Shown: one piece after another, positions 1 through 10,072 of the stretch
Layout: each line of letters opens with the position of its first letter
Numbering within the stretch: position 1 is the stretch's first letter
The notes under the pieces: model-generated
Told to the model about the DNA's origin: nothing
The model's input: the letters and a program-made list of their open reading frames with translations, nothing else
Databases searched by the model: none
Made by a program: the position numbers and the translations under genes
Assembly (NCBI GenBank): GCA_012274445.1
Contig: JAAROD010000029.1
Coordinates: 992,001-1,056,000 of the forward strand
Direction of reading: 5' to 3'
From: Sclerotiophoma versabilis
Lineage: Eukaryota > Ascomycota > Dothideomycetes > Pleosporales > Didymellaceae
Length of the DNA: 64,000 nucleotides

Positions 1-858
1 AACGAAACAGGAAGGCCAGCCTGCATGCTGATGTCGACTTGAGTGATGTGGAATTGAGACGCGTTTGACGTTGCTGCGCAAGCCGAGGCACGTCAGCGCG
101 ACCCCAGCTTCCTTCCAAGGGTCCACTTTCCCTCTTTCATACTTTCCCCTCATCGCGCAAACCTTGGGTACCCAGTGGCCGATTCAGGTGTTACCGTCAA
201 GCATCCAAGAGCGGCTGGGCAACACTAGGTTAGAAATCGCCACATGATTCTGTCGCTCTGAGAGAGTGAACCGCAAGCAGCACTGAGCATGAAGGAAACC
301 CTGGCATATCATCTGCCCCTGAGCATTGGCTCCAGTCTTCCGGTATCAGTCGCTCGCTTCCACTGTTTCAGCCCTGGTCTATGTGTCGTGCTACATCGCA
401 TCTAAGTTGTCTATACAACGGTATTGAAAGATCTCAAAAGACCGTAGATCCGGTAGTACAACGACCCTCAACTGCATGGACGCCATGCAAGGTCTAGCCT
501 TGAAACACGACAATGGTGACATCCGCAGCACAGTCAAGCGCACGGCCGTGGTTGACGTGCTTTGCTGAGTACAAAGAGAGAATTTGCCGCTTCACTGCAG
601 AGGCCTAAATGCAAGGAGGCATCTACATTGGGAATACACCATGGCGTTCTATTGTGTGGCTTTGTTCGGCTTCACCACAAAGAGATTGTTAACAGACCGG
701 CTGCTTGCTTCAACAGAAGGGCTCTTGCATGTTTTGTCTATCTTTACGGCACGTCTCCTGCTTCACCGGTTGCTAGAATTGTTTGCTAGACCTGCAGGAC
801 TATATACACTTATACCCGCCAACGCGCAGCGAGCATCATAACCCACAGGCTCAACGAC
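1..858. other. Intergenic, no supported gene
   Basis: Only short open frames occur here on either strand, most of them beginning at non-ATG codons, and none resembles a protein family I know. The last 100 bp presumably hold the promoter and leader of the gene starting at 859. A TATA-like stretch (ctatatacact) lies near 799. Nothing else is supported. Confidence 0.5.
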
Positions 859-2745
859 ATGGCGACCAGGCATCAGTATCACGCGCTCACTCACACCCCT
901 GAGCTCAGCCTGTCTGATTCAGAAGAATCGTACTCTTCCAGCGAAGAAGAAATGCCAGAACGCGAGGAGACTGATCGCCTACTAAGACAAGCACACCATT
1001 ATGTTATCACAGAGGGAGGTAAAGATTCACCTTCAACCTACATGGAACGCATTCAGCGCATCAACCGAAGTCTGGTTCAAGAGATCTCGAGGCATAGCTA
1101 CGACTGCGACCCGAGACTGTACCGGCGTGTAAAACAAAAGATCGACCATGTACTGCGTGAATTTGAGGATGCAGCGGACGCAGACTCTAGTGTTGCCGAC
1201 TACGATGAGCTGCCTGAGTACTACACTGCAGCGGCGGAGGACACTTTGTACCGCATGGACTCCAGTCCTGTAACACCTGATGGGCCGTCAGCTCGAGGCA
1301 CAATGAAGCGTGGCAGCGAGGGTGATGTGGAGAGGACGTACCTCTACGGAGGTCCTAACAACCACTCAGAGAACTGGTATAACAAGGCTGCAGCATCACT
1401 GCCATTTCCGGAGACAATCCGCATGGCTGAGTGGGAGAGCTTACGAGTTCACTGGGACCTCGCTACTACAGGCAATATGGAGAATACTGAGCCTGTTACT
1501 TGCGTTGGCGTGTCATTCAATCACCCCCTTCTTGACCACCACAATCGTTTGGCTCAGTATGAGTCGGGCTCTAGGTTCAAGCTACCCACGCCTGACTCGG
1601 CGGATATGGCGAAGATCAACGAGTTCGGTACCGTTGATCAGCTTCACAAAGTCCTCGATGCTTTCAGCCAGCATGACGATGTGAGGGAGAACGGAGACCA
1701 CAAATACGCTCCGCGGGTCTTCCCCGAGACGCTAGACGTTGGCCCGCAAATAAGTCTTACAAACAGTAAGTGACATAATGCCAGTCTTTTTGATCACAAG
1801 TCCACTAACCTCATCACAGCCGTCAACCAAGTCCGCAGCGAAGTGAACATAACACCCACTAAGCCCCGCACAAGCGGTAGCGGCAATAGCAGGATTGGCT
1901 ATACATCACCGCCGACTCGCACCCTACTCGGCAAGCAACGACAAACCTTAGTGTACGATACAGAGAATAACGCCTCCTCCTACACCATCAAGACCGACTG
2001 TTACGACGACCTCCCCATCACCATCTCCTCGACTGTCAGCAACTCGTTCCAAACACCTATCCCAATCCCCGAACCAACTTCTCGCAATTACCACAGCGTC
2101 TCTCCAGCAATCCGCCGTATCAAGGCCGCAACCGAAGCGTCCATCCGCTCATCTATCCTCCCACAAAGCCCACCCGCACAACCCTCAACAACCGGAACAC
2201 AATTAAAAGCCCATATATCAGTCCCTACAAGGAGGTCTCACAGTTTTATACGCAAAAACCTACTCTCAGCTGCTACAGAGCACACAGTACTAGGCTATCG
2301 GACGACAGCTATCGGGAAGCGTAAGCGTCTGAGCAATAACGATACTACGGAGGCAGAGACTGAGATGGAAGCTGAGGCACAGAAGGAACCAGCGAAGAGG
2401 CAGCGGAAGAGGACTTGTGGTCAAAAGGTGGCTAGCCTTTGCATAACAACTACAGGTGTAGGGTCGGGAAGCCTGAATACTCCTACTATGACTCCTACGG
2501 CGGCTTTTGCGGCGACTCCTGCTCTGAGCGCGTCTGGAAGCTCGGTGGCTTCTACGCCGCCTGTCGTGAAAGCCAAAGCTGCAGGAAAGAAGCAGAGGGT
2601 GACCCGTACCAAGAATGATTTTGAGGAGTGCGTCACGCCGGAGAGATATGCAGAGATCATGGCTGGGAGGAGGAGTGTGACTGCGCTAGACCACGAGAGC
2701 ATTCAACGCGGGAGGACTCGAAGTGGAAAGCTGCGTGCGATTTAG
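859..2745 (+). CDS. Unrecognised Ser/Thr-rich basic protein, probably nuclear
   Basis: Two exons, 859-1765 and 1820-2745, join across a 54-bp intron (GTAAGT donor, CACTAAC branch point, CACAG acceptor) to give about 610 residues. I do not recognise the family. The N-terminus is acidic and serine-rich (a run of Ser, Asp and Glu around residues 15-35), followed by a probably helical charged stretch (residues 40-110). The second half is low-complexity, Ser/Thr/Pro-rich and basic, with clusters such as KRKR and KRQRKR that look like nuclear localisation signals. The last 45 residues (FEECVTPERYAEIMAG onward) look more ordered. The gene is convergent with the phosphoesterase gene, with only 114 bp between stop codons. 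The ATG at 859 is the first in frame after upstream stops. A nuclear or chromatin role is inference from composition only. Confidence 0.75.
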
Positions 2746-2859
2746 AGTGTAGACGTAGACCGCTAGACTGTATTTTCTTGTCCTTGACAAGTCCTTCACC
2801 TTTTGTTGTAGTACGCTGTATAGTACGTGTAGATGAGAAAACTATACCAATTCAGTGGT

Positions 2860-4101
2860 TCAGTTCTCAATATGTTTCCAGCCTCCGCGGCCGATGTAGT
2901 CTTTACACCCTTCGTCGCTCTCGACATCGCGTGCTAAGCGGCCTGTGACGATACTCCGTTCGTGATCTCTGCCTCGTACCACGAATGCGTCGAACCCATC
3001 TAGTTCACCGTTCGGCTTCGCACGCCGGACCCATCTTCCATCTTCGAGATGGAAGCCGCTGTTATGTCGGTCGAGGAGTGCAAACCATCGCCGTTGATGG
3101 ACCGAACCGATGCTGTTCGTTGATCCAGGGTAGGCGTTTTGTGCGCGTGTGAGGGAGTCTTCTTCCGAGTCAGTGACCAGGTCGTTCTTTTCAGCCCCGT
3201 CTTGATCAGCCTTGACAGTCGATGCTGAAGTCTGCCGGGGGATAGTCAGCGTGGATTCATAGTCCGAGTCGGAGGTGTCGCCGGGCTGGGTGCTTTTCGT
3301 AATTGGTCTACTTCTCCTGCGTCGTGCAGCAGGGCTTTTGGAGATGTCGTCACAAGAGGGTAGGCGCAGGGTGATGGTGTAGCCTCTTGGAAGACGAGTG
3401 CCGTGGAGACGAAGGCGGATATGCCGGGACTTGAAAGCTTCGATAAGTTTCTCGTTCTCACGTCTACTATCCTTAAATCTTTCAGTTTCCCATTCACTCA
3501 TATCAGGCTCGGAATCAGTGGTCTGCGGACTCGGCATCTTATTCTCATCTTTCTTCCTCGGAAGCAGGCTGTAGGTGCCCGTATCCCAGATGAGTAGTGA
3601 TCCAGTCTTCGTAGACGCGGACTCGATCAGATTGTTCCATAGATTGTGTACGCGAGTCTCGACGGCCATTCGTACTAGCTGTTTGGAATTTGGGTTTCCC
3701 GGAAGTCCTTTCGGAAAAGCCCAAGATACCGAACTAGTTGCAGAGAATTGAAGGCGGAGGTCGTAGTGCACACCTGCTTTGGGATGGTTGTGCTGATGTA
3801 TAACAAAGTGGTGGCCATGTTGATGTTGATTGTTCTTGTACAGGGCAGCGAATTCATTCATCAACAATCGAGGAACGCTTGGTGATATAACTCTTGAGGC
3901 TTTTCCAAGGTATTGCTTGAAGTACGTCAGATGATCTTCAATCTTTGCCCTGCCAGCCTCCACGGCTGCAAGTGTGGGGTTATTCTCGGTATCGTAGAGA
4001 AACTCCACCCGTGGTAAGGGAGATGGAGCTTCGGATACTTTTCTCCGTTTGAATGCACGTGGCGGTGATATGTCTCGAGACAAGCTAGCTGGTATGTCCA
4101 T
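2860..4101 (-). CDS. Stand-alone LigD-type DNA 3'-phosphoesterase domain protein
   Basis: Single exon, 413 residues. The core (about residues 95-190) matches the 3'-phosphoesterase (PE) domain of bacterial ligase D: HHFVIHQHNHPKAGVHYDLR carries the H-x5-HYDxRL metal and catalytic motif. It is followed by SWAFPKGLP, a VETRVHNLW segment that aligns with the usual VEDHPLDY, and LLIWDTGTY. A later block, RLRLHGTRLPRGYTITLRL, matches the C-terminal strand pair of PE domains. In bacteria the domain removes 3'-phosphates and 3'-ribonucleotides during end joining; here no ligase or polymerase domain is attached. Between and after the conserved blocks are Ser/Lys-rich insertions (about residues 188-215 and 265-330), and the tail ends in a short conserved-looking block (RRWFALLDRHNSGFHLEDG). 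The N-terminus is basic and could carry a nuclear signal. A role in DNA end cleaning is inferred from the family. Confidence 0.82.
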   Translation of the reverse strand: MDIPASLSRDISPPRAFKRRKVSEAPSPLPRVEFLYDTENNPTLAAVEAGRAKIEDHLTYFKQYLGKASRVISPSVPRLLMNEFAALYKNNQHQHGHHFVIHQHNHPKAGVHYDLRLQFSATSSVSWAFPKGLPGNPNSKQLVRMAVETRVHNLWNNLIESASTKTGSLLIWDTGTYSLLPRKKDENKMPSPQTTDSEPDMSEWETERFKDSRRENEKLIEAFKSRHIRLRLHGTRLPRGYTITLRLPSCDDISKSPAARRRRSRPITKSTQPGDTSDSDYESTLTIPRQTSASTVKADQDGAEKNDLVTDSEEDSLTRAQNAYPGSTNSIGSVHQRRWFALLDRHNSGFHLEDGRWVRRAKPNGELDGFDAFVVRGRDHERSIVTGRLARDVESDEGCKDYIGRGGWKHIEN

Positions 4102-5594
4102 AAGGTGGGTGTGGTGGCCGATGGACTGTCAGCCTTAGGTATGAGAAACCCGTCTTTGTGGTAGCATCTGAAAAGTGAGTGTCGTCAAGCAAAGCGGGTC
4201 TCAGGGCGTTTGACTGAGGCTGGAGGTTACAAGATCTGGAACTCAGTGAAGGAAGGTGCAAGTGGGTCTCAATTCGGGTGCGCTAATTTGGTGCAAATCA
4301 TTCGGGCAATAGCCGCGGAGTTTCCACTCTTTCTACACCTCAACACCATCTTTCGGGCATCGCATAGTGGCTTTCTTGACGGCTCTTTCCATGGATCGCA
4401 TGATCTGCATTCCCTCGATACGTCGCAGAATGGAAGGTGGTTTGTGGAGTGGGTGCCCAACCTTGGTACTGGTATGGCTTCTCAGAAGCTGCACACGATC
4501 TGTGTACATTTTTGGATGGGCTATAGCCCAAGGCAAAGATAGCTTCTTGGCATCTACAGGAGGCTGCCTGAGCAGGCTACCTCTGGAGCTACGCAGACAA
4601 TCGTAGGCGCTGCAACCAACATGCATATGCTCTCCGTGGGAGCCAGGATTATCTGAATGCTTGAGACGGATTGTTGAGCTCATACAGCACTCGTTAGCAA
4701 CGATATACACATTCATAACGTCGTACACGAGCCGCGCCGCGACCTGATGTTATTTCCACTGAATTCAGCCTTACGCCTCTCGCCTAAAGCTGCATGAGCG
4801 TGGGGCGGTGTGGCCCCCAGCCCCAAACTATCCAAGATAACCAATACTCAACACCGGAGCTCTCGGGCGCAGTCATGATTTGACTGTTTTTTGAGACATT
4901 ACCATAGATCTATGCAATATCGTATTGTCTCCCCCATGCGAAAGAGCGTCCACAACGTCTTCCGAATACTGTCACGAAGGGCAGCAGTTTTCTTGCCAAA
5001 TGTAACTTCGAGGACCCCGTCGGTACAGGTGTTTAGTTCCCACGACAACATAGGGCTTTTTTGAGGCATCGTTAAGCTACTGCCATGTCCGCAATTTGAC
5101 ATGAGCTGAGGTCGGGGCGTGCGGCGCATACATACACCAAACCGCGTTTGGCAAACACTCGACTAAATGCTCACTCCCGCTTACCACAAGTACAACAAGC
5201 TTCTCACGCAACACCAAAATTGTAGCAACAACTCAGCCGACATGGGCAATGCCATGCGGCTACACCGCGTTGGGGATCGTGGACCTCTCTAGTGGGTACT
5301 CTATGGAGGCTAGACCTATGAGCGTAATGGCGGTGCGCAATGTCTCTAGGGTCTCACGTTCATTAGCACATTTGTGCAGGGTGTATAATCCTTCCTGTTG
5401 GCACCTCAGGCCGTGCCTTCATTGTTGATCTCAGATCAGTATTGCTGTGCCACCTGGCTATCACATCAGCAGTCATCATGGCCCACATCTCTCGCTGTCC
5501 CCTTCCTTTGTCTCCTGTCATTCTATTCATCGTCTTTCTTTTGCCTTTTTGTCATTCAAGGAATATTGTCTCGCTCTCTCAACTTGATACCACA
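4102..5594. other. Divergent intergenic region
   Basis: This spacer lies between the start of the phosphoesterase gene (minus) and the Cys-rich membrane protein gene (plus). Overlapping short frames at 4200-4730 occur on both strands without family resemblance and I do not call them. An ATG at 5478 opens a hydrophobic stretch in frame with the downstream gene (see that entry). No repeats stand out. Confidence 0.5.
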
Positions 5595-6660
5595 ATGGCC
5601 GACGATTTCACGTGTCCCTCTGGTGGTCAATGGTACGTTTGCCCTGAGTAGTCCTGGACGATAGTGATACCGGTCTGGGTATTGATGATCCCATAGGTAT
5701 GCCTGTCCATCAGATCCCGGATCATCCAAGTTTGTAGGATGTTGCGCAGGTACGGCAGACCCATGTTCGACCGGATGTGCCCAAGGAAACATTCGCCCAG
5801 TCGCCTTCCCTCCAGCAAACTATGGAAAATTCCCCGACGCAACCTGTGGTACCAACAGCGACTTCTTCACTTGCGCTCCTGGTGGTAATAATACGTTCTG
5901 GGGATGTTGCAAAGCAGTTCCATGTGCCTCAAACCCGCCTGCGTGCCCCGACGGAAGCCTGGTACCGGCCTTCTTGGATCAACCTGCGCAAATCAACTTC
6001 TATGCTGCTTCCCACACCGTCACATCGGCTACTACAAGTGCGACGTCCGGCAGCGAAGGTGACAATGGGTCCAACGGTGCAGTTGTTGGTGGCGCGGTCG
6101 GTGGAGCAATCGGTGGCATCCTTATCATTGGTCTGATCGTTTTCTTTCTCTTCCGTAGGAGACGCAGACAGCAGACCGCACATGACGAGAACGTAGAGGT
6201 CGCCAGTCCTATGATGGAAGGCCCAAAGGCTTTTGATCCGCAATCACCTAACTTCGCTACTCAGTCACGTAAGTGTCCCCGACCAGCTTTCAAATGCGTC
6301 CCTTTCTAACAAGCGATAGCGCCACCAACCTACTCTGCCACCCACGGAGACTACTACCAGAGCATGGTTCCAACTGGGAAAGTTAACCCTTACGCCCAAA
6401 GCCCTTATTCACAAGGCCAGTGGGCTCACACTGCAGATGGCCCTCAGGAAATGGCAGCAGACGTTGGCCCTTCCAATAGGTACTCAGAGCTTCCCGCTGA
6501 AACGTCGAGGCCCGGCACACACCACATGTATTCAGAGCTCTCTACTGGTCCAAGCTGTCGGGTATCACCTCATCACTCGCCGAAAGCCTCACAGACCGAG
6601 AACACTGTTGAGCCTAAACCGCAAGGGCTAGGCGTTGTTACCGAGGATTCGAGGCGGTGA
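5595..6660 (+). CDS. Cys-rich single-pass membrane protein (fungal sensor-like)
   Basis: Three exons, 5595-5632, 5697-6268 and 6320-6660, give about 316 residues; the introns are 64 and 51 bp. The N-terminal 110 residues form a cysteine-rich ectodomain with two related blocks (FTCPSGGQWYAC...FVGCC and FFTCAPGG...FWGCC), each followed by a PC-x-GC-like element. A Ser/Thr-rich spacer, a glycine-rich transmembrane helix (GAVVGGAVGGAIGGILIIGL onward), an Arg-rich stop-transfer run and a Pro/Tyr-rich cytoplasmic tail follow. This layout resembles fungal cell-surface proteins of the Mid2/WSC kind, but I cannot assign it to a named family. I chose the ATG at 5595 because similar fungal proteins, as I recall them, begin just before the first Cys block. 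An in-frame ATG at 5478 would add 39 residues including a hydrophobic, signal-peptide-like stretch, so the start is open. Confidence 0.75.
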
Positions 6661-7217
6661 GCCAAGTTAGGGATCTGCCGTTGTTTATACTGTCTTAGAG
6701 CGCTTTGCCACTGGCATGCGAGCTTCACTTCTTGTACCTATGTTTGGCGAACTTGCATAAGCATATCAGTCCTTCATTTAGTGGATATAGCCTCTACCAT
6801 CATAATGTACTAGGACATACTACAATCATCCCGTCTAGCACGTACAGCCCGCCCGTGTCGACAAACGGTGCACCCCATTCAGCCAATTGGAAACAGACGG
6901 TGCTTAACCCAACCGTGCTCACTGCTCAATCTCAAAACCACTCTCTTGTGATTGTATCACAAGCGAGTAGGTCAAAGAAACAGTGAAGCTTGCCACAGTG
7001 ATTGTGGAGATGCACAGACACTGAGTTCTTACGTTCCTCGCCTGGCGATAGGAATCAAACTCTCAACCCCTAGGGTACCACATGGCCATACTAAGGTCCT
7101 GGTGCCCAGACTGTACCTGCGCCAACAGTTCTTGTATAATTCCATCGTAGCCAGGACAACCTGGGATCAAGTTGTGGTGGTGGTTACTAAAACGCATGTA
7201 TAGCACCGCGCTCTTCG
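6661..7217. other. Convergent 3' spacer
   Basis: This 557-bp stretch lies between two stop codons of convergent genes. Only short open frames are present and none is convincing. It presumably holds both 3' untranslated regions. Confidence 0.5.
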
Positions 7218-8138
7218 TTAGACCACTTCTACATGTGTCGATGCAGGAGCAACGATCTCTTTCTTCGGTTTTTGAATTATAGGCTCCTCTTCTTCATAGA
7301 CTTCTTCCACAGGTATGTTGGGGAATGCGGTCCGCAAGGCGGCAGCCATAAATCGTATGCCCCATTCTTCAGCGGATTTGTGGCCAACGCAGGCGACCGT
7401 CAAGCCTAACGCAGTTGCAGCCACCATCCCGCTCGTACGAGGCTGACCAGTAAGATAGATTACATGCCGCCCGCGGGTCTCGAAACTCGCAGCAGGCACC
7501 CACGCATGCTCCTGGGCCATGTCTAATACACGCATCACTTCTTCCTCGTTGAACGCATTCATGATGGCAATGACACGTATATCGTCAGACTGGCCTTCCT
7601 GTATCAACTCTGTTTGTCCAAACTCGCCCTGTATGCGTTCGAGGATGGTATGTCGAGGTGTGGAGACAGAGCCCACAATGCCTATCTTTCTTTCTGCATC
7701 ACCCTTGTAGCCCTTCACACAGAGCCAGTTCTCTTCCGACATACCCAGTCGCGTTGCCAACGGTAGGTTCCATCCCACGGTCAGATTCTCGTCAAAGGAT
7801 GTGTGGCTTGAGAGTACAAGAGTGTCTCCACGTACTGCGCGGCGATCGAGTTGCCATGGCCGGTGAAGGAAGCATAGTGTGCGCGGTGGGTAATAATTCT
7901 CGACATACCCTATGAAAGGATACACCCCTGGCGTGGGAGTAATCGAGAGCACGATGCGATCAATAAAGGCAAGTTCGGCGTCATATCGTCGCCGTCGCGG
8001 AACGTGGTAGAGGAGCGGAACGTCGTTTTCCTTGAATGGTAAAAGTGAGGCCACGAAACGGGTCACTGCCGCGTGTGTCGGCAATGGCATGTCTTGCAGC
8101 GATACTTGGATGGAAGAGGTTTCACAATCGATGTGCAT
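7218..8138 (-). CDS. NIF3-like (NGG1-interacting factor 3 family) protein
   Basis: Single exon, 306 residues, starting at an ATG at 8138. The central and C-terminal parts resemble NIF3/DUF34 proteins, which bind two metal ions and whose substrate is still debated. The block HTSFDENLTVGWN (about residue 112) resembles the metal-site segment of the family in which a His/Asp pair precedes an N-x-T/V-G loop. Near the C-terminus VGHKSAEEWGIRFMAAALR resembles the family's GH-x-x-x-E-x-x-G-x-x-x-L-A signature. The first 90 residues (strands around YHVPRRRRYDAELAFIDR) look fungus-specific. The last 30 residues are acidic then lysine-rich and probably disordered. Function cannot be stated beyond a probable metal-dependent hydrolase. 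The family call rests on motif resemblance alone. Confidence 0.6.
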   Translation of the reverse strand: MHIDCETSSIQVSLQDMPLPTHAAVTRFVASLLPFKENDVPLLYHVPRRRRYDAELAFIDRIVLSITPTPGVYPFIGYVENYYPPRTLCFLHRPWQLDRRAVRGDTLVLSSHTSFDENLTVGWNLPLATRLGMSEENWLCVKGYKGDAERKIGIVGSVSTPRHTILERIQGEFGQTELIQEGQSDDIRVIAIMNAFNEEEVMRVLDMAQEHAWVPAASFETRGRHVIYLTGQPRTSGMVAATALGLTVACVGHKSAEEWGIRFMAAALRTAFPNIPVEEVYEEEEPIIQKPKKEIVAPASTHVEVV

Positions 8139-8658
8139 CCACTGGCATATCGGCTTTTTGGAACCGGTTACGTCATCGGTTCTTCTATCAACACGACGTG
8201 AGTTCAGTTCAATTCATCAGTTGGAATCCAGAAGAAGGCATTGACAAGCCGTAGTTGAGCCCAAGCGACTTCAGATGTTGCACAATGCCTTCTCGAACAT
8301 TGTCGGCCATGTTGTGCATGTCGTGTGACGCAGGTGGATCCTTTAACCAACGGATTGCACACCGAAGCTGTGCTATTGGTGGACGTAGCCCAGATCTAGA
8401 CTCATCCGTTCTTAGCCATTCACTATTCAGAAGGTATGGCATTCACATTGCAATGTCCGGGGATTGATCCCTTCACTTGTGATATCATGAGATCGTGTTG
8501 GGGCGACGAGTATGCAAAGCATTATTGCAACTACCTAATGCGCTTAGTACGACCACGTTTGCACACGCGATTTCTCTTTTCGTAAACGTTTCTGAGTCAA
8601 CGTTCTCGTCAATCAGCCATCGACCTCACACCTCAAACGCATCTTTGGGCACGCAAAT
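8139..8658. other. Divergent promoter region
   Basis: About 520 bp separate the NIF3-like gene (minus) from the alanyl-tRNA editing gene (plus). Short overlapping frames at 8032-8467 are not supported. The 100 bp before 8659 are pyrimidine-rich (cgatttctcttttcgt and similar), as is common for fungal leaders. Confidence 0.5.
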
Positions 8659-9996
8659 ATGACGATGGCTGCTATCACACCAAGTGTTGTCGGCGCTCTG
8701 TCATGCCAGAAAGATTCTTATTTGCAGACACTGGAGACCGAGGTTGTAGCGTGCGAAGAATTCATCCCACCGAAAAGCCACCCACAGAACGGCAAAGTAA
8801 AATCGAAAAAGTCTACAGACCCATCAAAAGTCAATGGCGCGTCGGAGTCAGCAACACAAAGCACATGGATGATTGAGTTCGCAGACTCTGTGTTGTTTCC
8901 TGAGGGCGGAGGGCAGCATACCGACCATGGTTTCATCACACCACTCAGCGTCAAAGGCATGAGCGCAATACCAATCGAGAATATTCAGCGCCACGGACTA
9001 CGTTGCATACATTTCTCGCCAACACCCCTAGAAGTCGGAACGAAGGTCAAGCAAACGGTGTACTACGCACGAAGATGGGATCTCATGCAGCAGCACACAG
9101 GCCAGCACTTGCTCTCCGCAATCATGGACGGCATGGATCTATCAACGCTGGGCTGGAGCATGGGGCAACCTGGAGAGATGAACTATGTCGAACTACCACG
9201 GAAGCCCACAGATGCAGAGATCGTTAGGATTCAACAAGAATGCAACGCGGTAATACGCGAGAACCTACCTATCACGGTCGAAACACCGGAAGGCAAAGGT
9301 TCATTGAAACTGCCAGCTGACTACGATGAAGAGCAAGGTGTAATAAGATTCATTAAGATTGGTGACCTGGATTACAACGCCTGCTGCGGCACACATCTTA
9401 AACAGACATCGCACATCGGTCTGATCCTGCTGCACCACACACAATCGGTACGAGGAACCAACTGTCGCCTATTCTTTACCTCTGGAGACCGGGCTATAAA
9501 CATGGCCACTGACTCGATCAATGGTCTCCGCAATATCGCTGTGTCACTATCATCAAGCGCTGCGCCCGAGGAGGTCGCAGCCAAAGTACAGGGCCTCAGC
9601 GAGCAAGTGTCAGAATTACGGAAGAAAGAAAAGAAGATGCTCTCAGAAATCGCAAAGTTCGAAGCCCAGCAGATCAGAGAAACGTTGCAATGCGCAGTGA
9701 GCGCATTCTCGCACCGTCCTGACGATGGACTAGACTTCATCAACCTCGTTCTTATCGAACTCAGGGATACACTCAAAGGCAAGGGTATTGTAGTGCTGTG
9801 TACTGGCGACACGAAAACGCCTGGCTCCTTGGTGATCACCGGGAAAGCAGAAATGGTGGAGAGTCTGTCAACGAAGGTGAAAGATATTGTGAAGACGGCG
9901 AAGGGGGGTGGCAGAGGGGATAAATGGCAAGGCAAGGTCACTGAGTGGCAGAAAGGTGAGATCGAGGCACTGAAGTCGGCAGTGGAGGAATTGTGA
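8659..9996 (+). CDS. Alanyl-tRNA editing protein (AlaX / AARSD1 type)
   Basis: Single exon, 445 residues. The protein resembles free-standing trans-editing factors that hydrolyse mischarged Ser-tRNA(Ala) in the cytosol. The N-terminus (GALSCQKDSYLQTLETEVVA) and LFPEGGGQ-x3-D-x-G match the AARSD1 N-terminal domain. The editing-site metal ligands are visible: H146-T-G-Q-H150 and C242-C-G-T-H246, the usual HxxxH and CxxxH pairs. SVRGTNCRLFFTSGDRAI closes the editing domain. A coiled-coil-like segment (about residues 305-350, EEVAAKVQGLSEQVSELRKK) and a C-terminal domain with GGGRGDKWQGK follow; the latter recalls the C-terminal domain of alanyl-tRNA synthetase. A second in-frame ATG lies two codons downstream (8665), so either may be used. 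Length and domain order are normal for the family. Confidence 0.92.
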   Translation: MTMAAITPSVVGALSCQKDSYLQTLETEVVACEEFIPPKSHPQNGKVKSKKSTDPSKVNGASESATQSTWMIEFADSVLFPEGGGQHTDHGFITPLSVKGMSAIPIENIQRHGLRCIHFSPTPLEVGTKVKQTVYYARRWDLMQQHTGQHLLSAIMDGMDLSTLGWSMGQPGEMNYVELPRKPTDAEIVRIQQECNAVIRENLPITVETPEGKGSLKLPADYDEEQGVIRFIKIGDLDYNACCGTHLKQTSHIGLILLHHTQSVRGTNCRLFFTSGDRAINMATDSINGLRNIAVSLSSSAAPEEVAAKVQGLSEQVSELRKKEKKMLSEIAKFEAQQIRETLQCAVSAFSHRPDDGLDFINLVLIELRDTLKGKGIVVLCTGDTKTPGSLVITGKAEMVESLSTKVKDIVKTAKGGGRGDKWQGKVTEWQKGEIEALKSAVEEL

Positions 9997-10072
9997 TTTG
10001 CACGAGCGAAGCGATACCCGACGATCAAACGACCTGCGTGCAAGACCGGATCGCGTACTCAAGCTCCCAGTT

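Noticed and set aside
7030..7125. Second tRNA-like sequence (gTTTGATTCc on the minus strand)
   Set aside because: The stem on either side of the loop does not pair, and no acceptor stem was found.
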